NCBI GenBank assembly: GCA_963764215.1 | Contig: CAVXRS010000001.1 | Location: 75,899 to 139,898 of the forward strand | Reading direction: 5' to 3' | DNA: 64,000 bases | From: JAFDWI01 sp963764215 | GTDB taxonomy: Bacteria > Actinomycetota > Acidimicrobiia > Acidimicrobiales > Iamiaceae | Part shown: positions 9,479 through 20,387 of the stretch, one piece after another | Position numbering within the stretch: the stretch's first letter is position 1 | Layout: every line of letters begins with the position of its first letter | Made by a program: the position numbers and the translations under genes | The notes under the pieces: generated by a model | What the model was told of the DNA's origin: nothing | Seen by the model: only the letters and a program-made list of their open reading frames with translations | Database searches by the model: none

Positions 9479-10315
9479 TCAGCGGCGGACGTGGGCTGCG
9501 TAGGCATCGAGGGTCGCCATCACCTCGGCCTCGCTGCCCATCGGGATCCGCAGCACCACCTCGTCGCAACCGTTCTCTTCGTAGTGCTCGAGCTTGCCCG
9601 CACTCGGGACCACCCCGAATGGCACCACGGAAGGGCGCCCGGCACGGCCCGCCTCGAACCAGGCGGCCTCGAGCCGTGGAACGGCCTCGCTCAATCCACT
9701 ACCCCCGATCGGCATCCAACCATCGGCGTGTGCGACGATCGCCTCGAACAACTTCGGCCCGGCGCCTCCGCCGATCAGGATGCGCACCCGAGGCTGCTGG
9801 ACAGGCTTCGGCCAGGCGTACGCGGGTTGCAGCCGGAGATGGCGACCGACGTAGGAGGCTTCGTCCTTCGACCACAGTGCCTGCATGAGGGCGAGCTTCT
9901 CGCCCATCAGCGCGCGGCGTGAGCCGAAATCGACGCCGTGGTCCTCGGCCTCGGCACGGTTCCATCCATAACCGCACCCCAGCACGAAGCGACCGGCCGA
10001 GCAATGATCCAGCGTCGCGATCTGCTTGGCCAGTGCGATCGGATCGTGTTGCGCGACCAGGAGAACCCCGGTGCCCAGCGTGATGCGATCGGTCACCGCG
10101 GCCGCCATGGCAAGGGCGACCATCGGATCCAGACTGCGCCGGTAGTCCTCGAGTCGAACCCCGTCGACTAGCCCTGGGGGTTCACTCTGGCGCACCGGGA
10201 GGTGGGTGTGCTCGGGAAGGTACAACGCGTCGAATCCCCGCTGTTCCACGGCGATCGCGAGCGTGGTGGGATCAATCCCCGAATCGGTGAGAAAGACGGT
10301 GACGCCGATGCGCAC
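9479..10315 (-). CDS. LLM-class F420-dependent oxidoreductase (TIGR03619-like)
   Basis: 278 aa, intact. Starts GTG 10315 (VRIGVTVFLTDSGIDP). It has PEHTHLPV, then ITLGTGVLLVAQHDP, FVLGCGYGWNRAEAEDHG and ILIGGGAGPKLF, all typical of F420-dependent LLM enzymes. The upstream extension to 10573 in the same frame overlaps the divergent DUF2142 leader and is discarded. It acts in the cytoplasm on an unknown substrate using deazaflavin. It faces the other LLM gene tail to tail. Confidence 0.85.
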   Translation of the reverse strand: MRIGVTVFLTDSGIDPTTLAIAVEQRGFDALYLPEHTHLPVRQSEPPGLVDGVRLEDYRRSLDPMVALAMAAAVTDRITLGTGVLLVAQHDPIALAKQIATLDHCSAGRFVLGCGYGWNRAEAEDHGVDFGSRRALMGEKLALMQALWSKDEASYVGRHLRLQPAYAWPKPVQQPRVRILIGGGAGPKLFEAIVAHADGWMPIGGSGLSEAVPRLEAAWFEAGRAGRPSVVPFGVVPSAGKLEHYEENGCDEVVLRIPMGSEAEVMATLDAYAAHVRR

Positions 10316-10466
10316 GGCCTCCAGTATCGCGCGCGTCGGGACTCGGAACCCAGGCTTCGTTTCCTGGGCTGACCCGTCACGTTGCGTTCCAGTGACTACC
10401 ATCGCCGAGACGAATCTTGGAGGGTGCGTGTCAGGCGGACTGAGTGAACGAACCAAGGAGGAAGGC

Positions 10467-11957
10467 GTGACCGTATCCACCGATCCGGCCCCGACGACCG
10501 TCGGCGGTTCGGGCTCCTCGCCTCCCACGGTCACGCCGGCGGACTCATCGCCGGCGCGAATCTGGCGTCGCATCTACCTCGTAGCCGCACTCACGATTGG
10601 AATCGCAAGCGCCCTGATCCGTCCACCAATGTCGGGACCGGACGAATCCAAGCACTTCACTCGGATCGTGACACTCGGACATGGCCTCGTCATTCCGGCC
10701 ACGACCGACTCCATGGCGACGAAGTACCGGGTCGACAGCTGCGAGAAGTCAGTCTTGGCCTTGCTGTACCTCTCCTATTTGGACCCCGCATACGCCCAGA
10801 AGACATCTTTCGGCAAGTACTTTTCCGACTCCAACTGCCCGCCCGCTCTGTCAGCGAAGGCGACCGTGGGATCTTCCCGGTCGCCCCCAGCCGACATCAA
10901 CCCGCCCCTGGTCTATGTGCCGGCAATGGTCGGGTACCGTCTCGGACGCAGTATCTCAGGAATCCTCCGAGGATTGATCGCCGCGCGGCTCCTCCAGATG
11001 CTGGTTGCCGTCGGGTTGACCTGGTGGGCGCTCCGCATCCTGCCCCGGGGCCACGCATTGTTCGCCACGGTCGCCCTCGTCCCGGCGATCGTCCAGGTGA
11101 ACGGGACGATCAACGCCGATCCGGTGAGCAATGCAGTGGCGCTGGTGTGGCTGGCCCTTCTTCTTCGTACCATCGACGAAACCACTGCCGCGAAGGCACC
11201 GCCCGATCGACGATGGGTGCTGCTCCTAGCATTCGCGGGCCTGGCTGTCGCCCTGACCAAGCCAAGCCTCGTGCCGATCCTGTTCGTGGTTCTCGCAATC
11301 CCACGATGCCGGGAACCGGTGCTCCGCCACGCTGCACGCCTTGCCGTGATGCTCGGCCCTGCTCTTGTCGCTGCGGCCCTGTGGGATGTGGCCGTCGTGT
11401 CGAAGATGCACGTCGTGGCTCCCGGAGGGGCCGATAGCTACCTGAGTGCCGCATTTGTCCGTGGCCACCCGCTTGCATTCGCTGGAGCCGCCTTCCGAGG
11501 GCTCACCGATCCGACAGCGCTCCATTACACGCTTGACCGACTCGTCTACTTTTGGCTCCTCCCAAGAGGGTCAGCTCTGCCTCGATTCATGACGGTCGCT
11601 GCGATCGGTGGAGTGCTCGCGATTGCGTTGGCTTGGTGGGGCAGCCGGGGCAACGGGCCCCCGACACTCGCGTACTCGTGGTACCGCGTTCTGGTCGTGA
11701 CCGGCGCGATCGTCATGGCGCTGATTGTCATGCAATATGGCTTGGCCCTCGTCTTCGAAAAGCCGGGGGCCCATGAAATCACCGGTATTCAAGCTCGGTA
11801 TCTGATGCCGCTGATTCCACTTGCCTATCTCGCCACACGCCCCCGCGCCGGTCCACCCACCCGGGTGATGCGGAACGTGTCGATGGTCGCGCTCGGCCTC
11901 GTCCTGGTCATCAACGCCTGGGCGCTGACAGAGACGTACACGGTTTTCTATGGGTAG
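10467..11957 (+). CDS. DUF2142-type polytopic membrane protein
   Basis: 496 aa with about 10-12 hydrophobic segments. The motif RPPMSGPDESKHFTRIV after the first TM, and ITGIQARYLMPLIPLAYL near the C-terminus, are hallmarks of the DUF2142 family, which resembles GT-C glycosyltransferases. The start GTG 10467 is fixed by a strong AAGGAGGAAGG at 10454-10464. The acceptor could be a cell-envelope glycan, but no neighbour proves it. Its base composition is slightly less GC-rich than flanking genes, as often seen in surface polysaccharide genes. Confidence 0.78.
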   Translation: MTVSTDPAPTTVGGSGSSPPTVTPADSSPARIWRRIYLVAALTIGIASALIRPPMSGPDESKHFTRIVTLGHGLVIPATTDSMATKYRVDSCEKSVLALLYLSYLDPAYAQKTSFGKYFSDSNCPPALSAKATVGSSRSPPADINPPLVYVPAMVGYRLGRSISGILRGLIAARLLQMLVAVGLTWWALRILPRGHALFATVALVPAIVQVNGTINADPVSNAVALVWLALLLRTIDETTAAKAPPDRRWVLLLAFAGLAVALTKPSLVPILFVVLAIPRCREPVLRHAARLAVMLGPALVAAALWDVAVVSKMHVVAPGGADSYLSAAFVRGHPLAFAGAAFRGLTDPTALHYTLDRLVYFWLLPRGSALPRFMTVAAIGGVLAIALAWWGSRGNGPPTLAYSWYRVLVVTGAIVMALIVMQYGLALVFEKPGAHEITGIQARYLMPLIPLAYLATRPRAGPPTRVMRNVSMVALGLVLVINAWALTETYTVFYG

Positions 11958-12103
11958 GTTCGGTCAACGGGCCCACGCGTCCCGATGGGAAATCCGAGTA
12001 CCCGCCGCGCAGTGACCAAGCCGCTCGTACTGGGCCGATTCACCAAACACCGCGAATCCAGATGGACGCTCGGCTTCGGGCCCAACGGTAGCCTCGTCGC
12101 GTA

Positions 12104-13631
12104 ATGGTAACTGCGACCACATCGTCTCGCCGGACACTGCCCGACAGACTGCTCGGTCACCGCTCGGGATCGCCCGCCAGAACGGTGTCCATCGGCATCA
12201 TCGGCGCCGGCGTCGGGGGGATCGGCATGGCGATCCAACTCGCCGCCCACGGCTACGACGATTTCGAGATCTTCGACAAGGCCGACGACATCGGGGGCGT
12301 GTGGCGGGACAACACCTACCCCGATGCCGGGTGTGACGTCCCCTCCCACCTGTATTCGTACTCCTTCGAACGGCGGTCCGACTGGTCCCGCCGCTTCCCC
12401 AAACAGCCCGAGATCCTCGACTACCTCCGCGACTGCGTCGCCAAGCACCACCTGTCGGATCACATCCATCTGGCAACCGAGATCACCGACGCCCGCTGGC
12501 ACGAAGACACCTCCCGCTGGGAGTTGACGACCGGCGCGGGTCGCACCCACACCTTCGACGTGGTCATCTGGGGTCTGGGCCAGCTCAATCGGCCTCGCTG
12601 GCCCGACATCGAAGGTCTGGCCGACTTCACGGGAACGATCTTCCATTCGGCACGCTGGAACCACGACCACGACCTGACCGACGAACGGGTCGCGGTGATC
12701 GGCAACGGCGCCAGCGCCGTGCAGTTCGTCCCGCCGGTGGCGGAGAAGGCGAAGGTTCTCTACCAGTTCCAGCGGGCCCCGAACTGGTTTCTCCCCAAAC
12801 CCGACGCCGAGTTCACCGCCACCGAGAAGCGCCGTTTCCAGCGGATTCCCGGCTGGGATCTGCTCTATCGGGCGCGGCTGTACGCCGGTTTCGAATCCAA
12901 ATGGATCGCGCTCCGGCGCGGATCGAAGACCGCCGAGGTCGCCCGGAATCTGAGCGCGGCGTTCATCGCCAAACGCGTCCAGGATCCGGACCTGCGCGCC
13001 GAACTGCTGCCGGACTATCCGGTGGGGTGCAAACGCATCCTGATCTCCGACAACTATCTCGATGCGCTGTGCCGCGACGACGTCGCAGTCGTCTCCGAGC
13101 CGATCTCCCGCATCGAAGCCGACGCCGTGGTCACCGCAGACGGCCGCCGGCGGGTGGTCGACACGATCATCGTCGCCACCGGGTTCGAGACCACCGACTT
13201 CCTCGCGCCCGTCGGCCATCACCGGCCGGAACGGCCGGGACCTGCACGCCGAATGGGCCGACGGCGCGAGCGCCTACCAGGGCATCGCGGTGCCGGGCTT
13301 CCCCAACTCGTTCCTGCTGTACGGCCCGCACACCAACCTGAACCACAACTCGATCATCTTCATGCTGGAATGCCAGTACCGCTGGATCATCGGCGTGCTC
13401 GACCGTCTCCGATCCGGGGCCCGATCCGTGGACATCGACCCCGGCGCCGCCCGCCGCTACGACGACCGGATCGACGCCAAGATGGCCAAGACCGCGTTCG
13501 TGGCGGACTGCCACAGCTGGTACAAGAACGCCAAGGGCAAGGTGATCAACAACTGGCCGGGTCCGACCGTGCGCTACTGGTTCGACACCCATTTCGTCCG
13601 CGGCAACGACCTCCTCGTCGACGGGGGCTGA
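12104..13631 (+). pseudogene. Flavin-containing (Baeyer-Villiger-type) monooxygenase, one frameshift
   Basis: The N-terminal FAD Rossmann motif is GIIGAGVGGIGMAIQLA, then DDIGGVWRDNTYPDAGCD. FTGTIFHSARWN matches the BVMO fingerprint imperfectly, and VIGNGASAVQ is the NADPH Rossmann motif. The first frame runs to FETTDFLAPVG near 13205-13220. The protein then continues in another frame as GRDLHAEWADGASAYQGI, YGPHTNLNHNSIIFMLECQY and KGKVINNWPGPTVRYW, to TGA at 13629-13631. Total about 509 codons, normal for the family. It inserts oxygen next to a ketone or oxidises heteroatoms. It converges on the minus-strand catabolic operon, 15 bases away. Confidence 0.85.
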
Positions 13632-13646
13632 ACGCCGAGTTGGGCT

Positions 13647-14609
13647 TCAGCTCGGATGACGGCGGGGCTTCGAGGTCAGCACGATCTTGCCGAACTTGCC
13701 GCCCGCCGCGAAGCGTGCATAGGCGTCGACCGCTTCAGCAAGCGCGTAGGTTGCCACGATCGGCACCCGGATCTGCCCCGTCGCCAACAGCGGTACCACA
13801 TGGTGCTCCACCCGACGGGCCGCATCGGCCTTGGCCTCGAGTGGACGGGCCCGCAGCGTCGAGGCATGGATGCTGCCCCGCGCGGCCATCAGCGCGAGCA
13901 GGTTCAGCTGTGCCTTGGCTCCGGCGCCCACACCGATCACGACCACCCGGCCGCCGGTGCGCGAGCGCTTTGACATCGGCGTCCAGATTCGGACCCCCGA
14001 TCAGCTCGAGAACCACATCGAAGGGGCCGGCCTCGGCGAAGTCCTCCGGTGCGACGGCAGTGGCGCCGAGCGCGGCGACCGGGTGGCGACGCTCGCGGTC
14101 ACGGACCGTGGCCACCACCTCGGCTCCGGTGGCCACGGCGAGCTGGACCGCGGCCGTACCCACCCCTCCGGCAGCACCATGGACGCAGACCCGCTCCCCC
14201 ATGGAGAGTCCGCACTGGGTGAACAGGGCATCATGGGCCGTGGTGAACGCCTCGGGAACCCCGCCCGCCTGTTCGTCGGGCACTTCGTCGGGAATCGGGA
14301 TCGCGGCAGCGCTCGTGCACGACGGCCAGCTCCGCCTGCCCGCCACCGCCGACCACGGCCATGACCCGGTCCCCGATCGTGAAGCGCTGCACACCGGGCC
14401 CGCAGGCCACGACCTCGCCGGCGATCTCCAAGCCGGGGATGTCTGCCGGGGACCCCGGGCGGCGCAGGATAGAGCCCCCGCTGTTGCAGCAGGTCACCGC
14501 TGTTCAGACCGGCGGCACGAACCGCGACGAGCAGCTCGCCGGCGCCGGGCTCGGGGTCGGGGTGGTCCTGCAGCCGGATCTCGCCGTCGACGAAGGTGAC
14601 CGCCTTCAC
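13647..14609 (-). pseudogene. Quinone reductase-like MDR oxidoreductase, about three frame breaks
   Basis: Start GTG 14609 (VKAVTFVDGEIRLQDHPDPE), whose GTGA overlaps the stop of the upstream gene. Pieces in three frames join in order: GDLLQQRG, DIPGLEIAGEVVACGPGV, GGVPEAFTTAHDALF, VHGAAGGVGTAAVQLAV (nucleotide-binding loop), TGGRVVVIGVGAGAKAQLN, and the end GGKFGKIVLTSKPRRHPS. Breaks fall near 14465, 14290 and 13975. The family is the NADPH:quinone oxidoreductase branch of zinc-free medium-chain dehydrogenases. It is the last gene of the six-gene catabolic operon. Confidence 0.78.
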
Positions 14610-15420
14610 CGGTCGCCGTCCAGCCAGAGCTCGTCGGCATAGGTGTCGGTTCCCACGACGGTCGGGCGGAACGGCGACGCCCAGAGCACGTCGGCGGCGC
14701 CGCTGCCCGTGTATGCGGTACGGATCTTCTCGATCCGGTCCTCCCAGACCGCGATCGCGGGCTGGTCGCAGAACAGGAGCTGGAGGAACTCCCCGCCGGC
14801 GGCCTCGCCGCGGGGCACGTCGCCGGGCGCATCGGCGAGCAGTGGTCGCGGTCCACAGTGCAGCACCTGGGCGATGCCGGATGCGCCCATCAGGTCGGGC
14901 AGATGGCCTTCCATCCACGCGCTGGTCGCGGCCGGTTCGACACCCTCGGGGGCGCTGTCCGACGAGCGCGATCAGGCCCGGGGTACCGATGGTCGAGCGC
15001 CAACTCGACCGGGACCCCGTCACGGTCCCGGTCCACGACCATGGTCTGGTCATAGAGCGCGGTGTGGACGTGTTCGCGGTGCGGGAACATCCGGCCCGCC
15101 GCGTGCAGGGTGTTCACCTGATCCACGGCCCAGCGGTTCCACTCGTCGTGGCGGCCCTCCAGCACCCAGTAGAGCGCCAGGTACGTGCCTCGACCACCTT
15201 CGCCGGTGACCGGGTTCGGGCCGGGCGCGCACCGTGCCTTCTCCTCGCGGTCGCCACGAAACGACCACCGGCGAATTGCCAGGCTCCGATCATGCAGCCC
15301 GGCATAGAAGTGGTCCCGCTCGTACCACCGGTTGTAGGCGACCTCGTGACCACGCTCGGGGTCGACCAGCGTGAACAACAACGAACCGAGCTGAACCGGG
15401 GCGTCGCTGGTCGCCGTCAT
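14606..15420 (-). pseudogene. Conserved EthD-like protein of unknown function, several frame breaks
   Basis: Start ATG 15420 (MTATSDAPVQLGSLLFTLVD). The recognisable parts are GHEVAYNRWYERDHFYAG, then in another frame CMIGAWQFAGGRFVAT, then back to GGRGTYLALYWVLEGRHDEW, and finally EGHLPDLMGASGIAQVLHC and DTYADELWLDGDR to the stop at 14606. Breaks lie near 15300, 15255 and 14955-14920. The RWYERDHF pattern and length recall EthD/dimeric ferredoxin-like proteins found in degradation operons, but no enzyme activity is assigned. Its stop TGA overlaps the GTG of the quinone reductase gene. Confidence 0.55.
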
Positions 15421-15463
15421 CGTGGAGCCCTTTCGACATCGGAAGAGAAGGAAGCGGCCCGGA

Positions 15464-16409
15464 TCATTTGATCGCGACCGGATTGACCGGCGGCCCCCAC
15501 CGCGTGGGTGAACGGCAGCGGAGTGGCATCGAGGAGGAACTCGTAGACGCCGTCGTAGGCGCAGTCGCCGGCCAGCTCGTCGAGCATCCCAGTTCTGACC
15601 CTGGGTCATCCCCATCTCGACGAGGTGGAGCAGGTGGGCCGGGAAGAACGCGGCGGGGTCTTCGGCGGCGGGTAAGGTGTCGAAGGTCAGGTTGTCGATC
15701 GCGACTGCGGCAACGTCACGGTGATGAAACCAGGCCGGCGCACCGCCACGAGAGCCCGACGAGTTCATCGCATAGGCGTCACGATCGGGGCGACGGCCAC
15801 GCAGATGGCTGCATCTGGCCGGTCCTGACCAACACGATGTCGCCGGAACCGACCGTGAGGTCGCCGGCGGCCGCGGCCGCGTCGAGATCTTCGGGCGTGA
15901 CCCGTAGCTCGGCTCGAGTCGCTCGAGCCCTTGGTGCGCGCCACGTCCAGCAGCACGCCCTCGGGAGACCAGCGTGTCGCACGTGGTGGATGCCGAGCTC
16001 GGGTGGCGCCGGACGGCGGTGATCGTCGCAGGGGAGACCCCGTTGTAGAGCCGACCCGCATAGCTGCACGTGGGCCAGACCATCCCAGTGGGTCGCGACC
16101 TGCATACCCATCGTCACCACGTCGTCGCTGGTGCAGAACAGCGAGCGGTCGCCCAGCATGGCCTCGTCGATCGCGGTCATGGTGCGCAGCACGATGCGCC
16201 CCGGGATGTTGCCCCGCTGCAGGTTCTGCGGCGAACGACAAGGGGCCAGGCCAACGAGAAGCGGCGTCCGGTCCGCACGCATGCCGCCGCGGCGTCTGCA
16301 CGACCTCCGGGGTGATGAAGTTCAGGGTGCCGATCCGGTCGTCTTCGCCCCAGCGCCCCCAGTTGTTGACGGCGGCGGCCGCCTCGTGGAACCAGTCGGG
16401 CAGCGGCAT
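15464..16409 (-). pseudogene. Cyclase-family (kynurenine formamidase-like) metal hydrolase, several frame breaks
   Basis: Start ATG 16409 (MPLPDWFHEAAAAVNNWGRW, then DDRIGTLNFITPE). The metal-binding signature ATHWDGLAHV appears in the next frame, followed by LTVGSGDIVLVRTG. A later frame gives AVAIDNLTFDTLPAAED and HLLHLVEMGMTQGQNW, then LAGDCAYDGVYEFLL. The end is best read as VNPVAIK with TGA at 15466-15464. The family hydrolyses amides or lactone-like rings with a metal bound by the HxxxD pattern. Its ATG overlaps the alcohol dehydrogenase stop (TGATG), so translation is coupled. At least four indels separate the pieces. Confidence 0.72.
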
Positions 16410-17532
16410 CAGAACTCGAGCACGCCCCGGGCGAGTTTGCCGTCGTGCATGTCGGCCACGACCTGGTAGAAATCGGCCAACGGGTAGACCTGCGGTGACG
16501 AGCTCGTCGAGCTTCAGCGTCCCGTCCTGGTACCACTTGGCGTACAGCGGGATGTCGTGCTGGGGCCGCGAACCGCCGTACCGGGAGCCCTTGATCGTGC
16601 GGTTGACCTGCACGAGGTTCACGGCGGGAAAGCTGACTTCGTCGGTGAAGCCCGGGCACGCCGACTTCGACGGCGGTGCCGCCCCAGTCGAGCACGACGA
16701 GGCCTGCTCCAGCAACTTGGTGTGCCCCACGCAGTCGAACGCCCAGTCGACCCCGCCGGCACCCAGGGGGCCCTTCACCATCTTCGGGTGGAACGGATAC
16801 ATCTCACGGATCGTCTCGACGGCGTCGACCTGCGGCGCCGTTGATGAAGTCGGTCGCACCGAAGTGCCGGGCCAGCGCTTCCTTGCGGGGCTCGGTGTCC
16901 ACCGCGATGATCCGCCCGGCGTTGGCGACCGCCAGACCCTGGATGACGTTGAGACCCACGCCGCCGACCCCGAAGACCACGGCCGTGTCGCCCGGCTCCA
17001 CGTCGGCGGTGTTGAGCACCGCGCCCACTCCGGTGAGCACCCCACAGGCGATCAGGCAGGCCGAGGTGAAGGGAATGTCGTCGGGGATCTTGACCGCCTG
17101 CACCTCGGCCACTGTCGTCAGTTCGGCGAAGCTGGAGGTGGCGGCGAAGTTGCTGAAGCCGGCTCGCCCTGGTAGAGTGAACGGCTTCTTGGCGATGCCG
17201 ATCGAACTGGCGACATTCGGTGGGCCGGCCCCGCTGGCATTTGGAGCACACCCCGCAGTTTGCGAGCGTGGAGACGACCACGTGGTCGCCGGGCTTGACC
17301 CGTCGTCACGCCGTCACCGACCGCTTCGACGATACCCGGCCCCTTCGTGACCCAACACGGCCGGTGGCTTCCACGGGAATCGTGCCGTTGATGACGCTCA
17401 TGTCGCTGTGGCACACCCGGCCGCGGCCTCATGGCGACGATCACCTGGCCCGGTGCGGGTTCCGGGATTGGCGAGGGCCAGCTCTTCGGTGTAGGTGGCC
17501 TCGTCCGGCCCCAGAAAGACGATGCCTCTCAT
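16409..17532 (-). pseudogene. Zn-dependent class III-type alcohol dehydrogenase, at least six frame breaks
   Basis: Start ATG 17532 (MRGIVFLGPDEATYTEELAL). The structural zinc site CGVCSKCQRGRPTEC is visible near 17250, GPGIVEAVGDGVTT precedes it, and the NAD loop is VVFGVGGVGLNVIQGLAV. The end DFYQVVADMHDGKLARG, VLEF is recovered in a third frame, with TGA at 16411-16409. These features match NDMA-dependent or mycothiol/glutathione-type class III alcohol dehydrogenases of actinobacteria. It probably oxidises an alcohol intermediate for the aldehyde dehydrogenase encoded 23 bases upstream. This is the most fragmented gene in the window. Confidence 0.75.
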
Positions 17533-17555
17533 CGATTGCTGCGATTCCGACTCGG

Positions 17556-19027
17556 TCACGACGACCAGACGATCGTCTGCATCTCGCTGTAGGCGTGGAG
17601 ACCGAAGACGCCACCGTCCCGGCCGATGCCGCTCATCTTGAAACCGCCGAAGGGCGCCTCCATGTTCCGTTGGGCGGTGTTCAGGCCGACATTTCCTGCC
17701 TCCAGGCGTTGCGCGATGGCATACCCGTCGAACGTGGTCCTCGGTGAACACGTAGTCGTACAGGCCATAGGGCGAGTCGTTCGCGATGGCGATGCCCTCC
17801 TCGATCTCGTCGAAGGGAATCACCACGATGACCGGGGCGAAGAACTCGTCCCGCGCGCCCGGATTGTCGTTGGTCGGTCGCAAGCAGGGTCGGCGCCACG
17901 TAGTAGCCGGTGTCGATGTCCGGTCGTGCTGCTCCGAGGATCACCTCGGCACCCGCGTCGATGCTCGTCTCCAGCATCCCCTCGACCCGGTCGCGATGCG
18001 CCGCCGTGATGACCGGACCGACCATCGTGGTCTTGTCCAACGGGTCGCCGACCGTCATCTTCGCCGACGCGGCCTGCAAGCCGGCGACCACCTCGTCGTA
18101 GCGGGACCGGTGGACGATCGCCCGGGTCGGGGCGGTGCAGATCTGACCGGAGTGGAAGCCCCAGACACTCGCCAGGCCGGTGACGACCTTGACGACGTCC
18201 GCGTCCTCGAGCACGACCGCGGCACCCTTGCCGCCGAGTTCCATGAGGCTGCGCTTCATCGTCCGGGCGCATTCGGTCTGGATCGCCACACCCACGCTCG
18301 ACGAACCGGTGAAGCTCACCATGTCCACATTTTGCGAGGCGACCAGGGCGGCACCTGCCTCCGCGGACGATCCGGTCACGATGTTGACGACACCGTCGGG
18401 GATCCCCTCCTCGTGGCAGATGCGCAACACCTCCAGACAGCTCAACGGGTCCTGTGGCGCCGGTTTGACCACGACCGCGTTGCCGGCCGCCAGCGCCGGC
18501 GCGACCTTGCCGGCCATGTTGGTGATCGGAAAGTTGTACGAACTGATCGCCGCGACGACCCCGACCGGAGCGCGGTGCACCACCGACGAGATCAGCCCAC
18601 CCGGCGCCAGCGGCGTTTCGGGCGTCGACATCGGGAGCAGCGGCTGATCGAGGTTCATTCGACCGGCTTCCGCGTAGTAGGCGAACCTCCCGGCGCAGGC
18701 GGGGGCCTGCATCTGGGATCCGACCCGCAGAGTCGCGCCGGTCTCGGCGATGACGAGGGGAACGAAGTCGGCCATCTCCGCGAACATCCGCTTGGCCACC
18801 CGGCCGAGCAGCTCGGCACGTTTCGCGGGTTTCGTGGCCGCCCAGGCGGGTTGCGCTTCCTTGGCGGCTGCGGCCGCGGCCTCGACATCGGCGGCCGACG
18901 CCTCGGGGGCTTCGGCCACGACCTGTTCGGTGGACGGATTCACGATCGGATAGGTGCCGTCGCCACCCTCGACGAACTGTCCACCGATGAGCTGACGGTA
19001 GGGCCCGTCACCAACCTTCTGTGCCAT
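17556..19027 (-). pseudogene. Aldehyde dehydrogenase family protein, two frame breaks
   Basis: Start ATG 19027 (MAQKVGDGPYRQLIGGQFVE). Conserved ALDH landmarks are AISSYNFPITNMAGKVAP, VSFTGSSSVGVAIQ, MELGGKGAAVVLEDAD (general-base Glu) and FHSGQICTAPTR (nucleophile Cys). The main frame covers residues 1-380; EFFAPVIVVIPFDEIEEG and GNVGLNTAQRNMEAPFGGFK lie in two other frames, with breaks near 17880 and 17740 and a stop at 17556. NAD(P)-dependent oxidation of an aldehyde to the acid is expected. It sits between the amidohydrolase and alcohol dehydrogenase genes of the operon. Confidence 0.85.
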
Positions 19028-19109
19028 CAGGGCAACGTCCTTTCACGCATCGGCCGCGCCCAGTTCGTCGGCGGGGATCGGCACGGGGAGTTCGAGAGAC
19101 ACCGGGAGG

Positions 19110-20309
19110 TCAGTGCTCGTCGAGGCGCAGCAACCTGATCGCATTGCCCCGTACGAGCTTCTCGACGACCTCGTCGGACAGATGAGTCATCTGACTCTCC
19201 GCGACCTTTCGGGTGTTGGGCCACGTCGAATCCGAGTGTGGGTAGTCCGATTCGTAGACGACCCTGTCGACGCCGATCGCGTCGAGCATCTGCAGACCGT
19301 ACGGGTCGTCGAAGAAGCACGGGTAGATGTGCTTGCGGAACACGTGGCTCGGTGGTTCGAGGACCTTGTCGGCGACGCCACCCCAGCCGCGGTTCTCCTC
19401 CCAGACCTTGTCGGCCCGATCGAGGACATAGGGGATCCAGCCGAGCTGGCCTTCGGCATAGGCGACATCGAGACCGGGGAATCGCACGAACACCCCGGAC
19501 ATGATCCAGTCGATCATCGAGAGCGCCGAGTTGATGAAGGTCAGCGTCGAACCGACGAGCGGCGGAGCATCGGCCGATGTCGAGGGCATCTTCGAGGACG
19601 ATCCGATGTGCATGTGGATCGCGAAGTTGCATTCCTCGCACGCCGCCAGGAAGGGGTCCCAGTGGTCGGTGTGGATGCTCGGCAGCCCCAGATACGGCGG
19701 GATCTCCGAAAAGCAGACGTTGCGGACCCCTTTCGCGGCGACGCGGCGGATCTCCTCGGCGGCGAGCTGAGGGTCCCACAGGGGGATGATCGCGAGCGGG
19801 ATCAACCGGCCGGGTGCGGCCGCACACCATTCGTCGACCATCCAGTCGTTGTAGGCCTGCACGCACAGCAGGGACAGATCCTTGTCCTTCGCCTCCATGA
19901 ACGTCTGCCCACAGAAACGGGGAAACGTCGGGAACAACAACTGCGCCTCGGTCCAGTTGGCGTCCATGTCGGCGAGGCGGTCCTCGACACGGTAGGAACC
20001 GGGACGCATCTCCTCGTAGGTGACGCCACGCATGGTCACGTCGTCGCGGTCGACGCCGACCGCGGAGTCGACGCGCACGAGCGGCCGGACGAGATCCTCG
20101 TACAGCCACCAGTCGGCGATGGGTCCGTCGTCTCCCTCGTCCCCGATGATCGCGGTGAACTTGCCACCGATGAAGGAGATCTCCTTGGCAGGCCGACGGA
20201 CGATGCGGGGTCCGATGTCCGCGTACTTGGACGGCAGTCGGTCGGTCCACACGTTGGGGGGCTCGACCACGTGGTCGTCGACCGAGATGATCTTTGGAAG
20301 CTCCGTCAT
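19110..20309 (-). CDS. Amidohydrolase-2 family metal-dependent hydrolase
   Basis: 399 aa, intact and the first gene of the minus-strand catabolic operon. ISVDDHVVEPPNVW carries the N-terminal metal ligands, FAIHMHIGSSSK the central HxH, and VVYESDYPHSDSTWPN the C-terminal Asp site. PF04909-type proteins hydrolyse C-N bonds or act as non-oxidative decarboxylases of aromatic acids. The start is ATG 20309 (MTELPKIISV); a GTG three codons upstream is possible. The 82-base gap to the ALDH gene has no obvious terminator. Confidence 0.85.
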   Translation of the reverse strand: MTELPKIISVDDHVVEPPNVWTDRLPSKYADIGPRIVRRPAKEISFIGGKFTAIIGDEGDDGPIADWWLYEDLVRPLVRVDSAVGVDRDDVTMRGVTYEEMRPGSYRVEDRLADMDANWTEAQLLFPTFPRFCGQTFMEAKDKDLSLLCVQAYNDWMVDEWCAAAPGRLIPLAIIPLWDPQLAAEEIRRVAAKGVRNVCFSEIPPYLGLPSIHTDHWDPFLAACEECNFAIHMHIGSSSKMPSTSADAPPLVGSTLTFINSALSMIDWIMSGVFVRFPGLDVAYAEGQLGWIPYVLDRADKVWEENRGWGGVADKVLEPPSHVFRKHIYPCFFDDPYGLQMLDAIGVDRVVYESDYPHSDSTWPNTRKVAESQMTHLSDEVVEKLVRGNAIRLLRLDEH

Positions 20310-20387
20310 GGTGGGCACCCTAGCGGCTCACCTGACGCTCCGTCAGACCAAACTGGAACTCGTTCTACTACCGGTGGCGCACCCCGG

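Noticed and set aside
12104..14599. 831-codon continuous frame after the BVMO
   Set aside because: After about residue 370 the composition turns Arg/Pro-rich and loses BVMO similarity, while the true C-terminus lies in another frame; it is a read-through after an indel.
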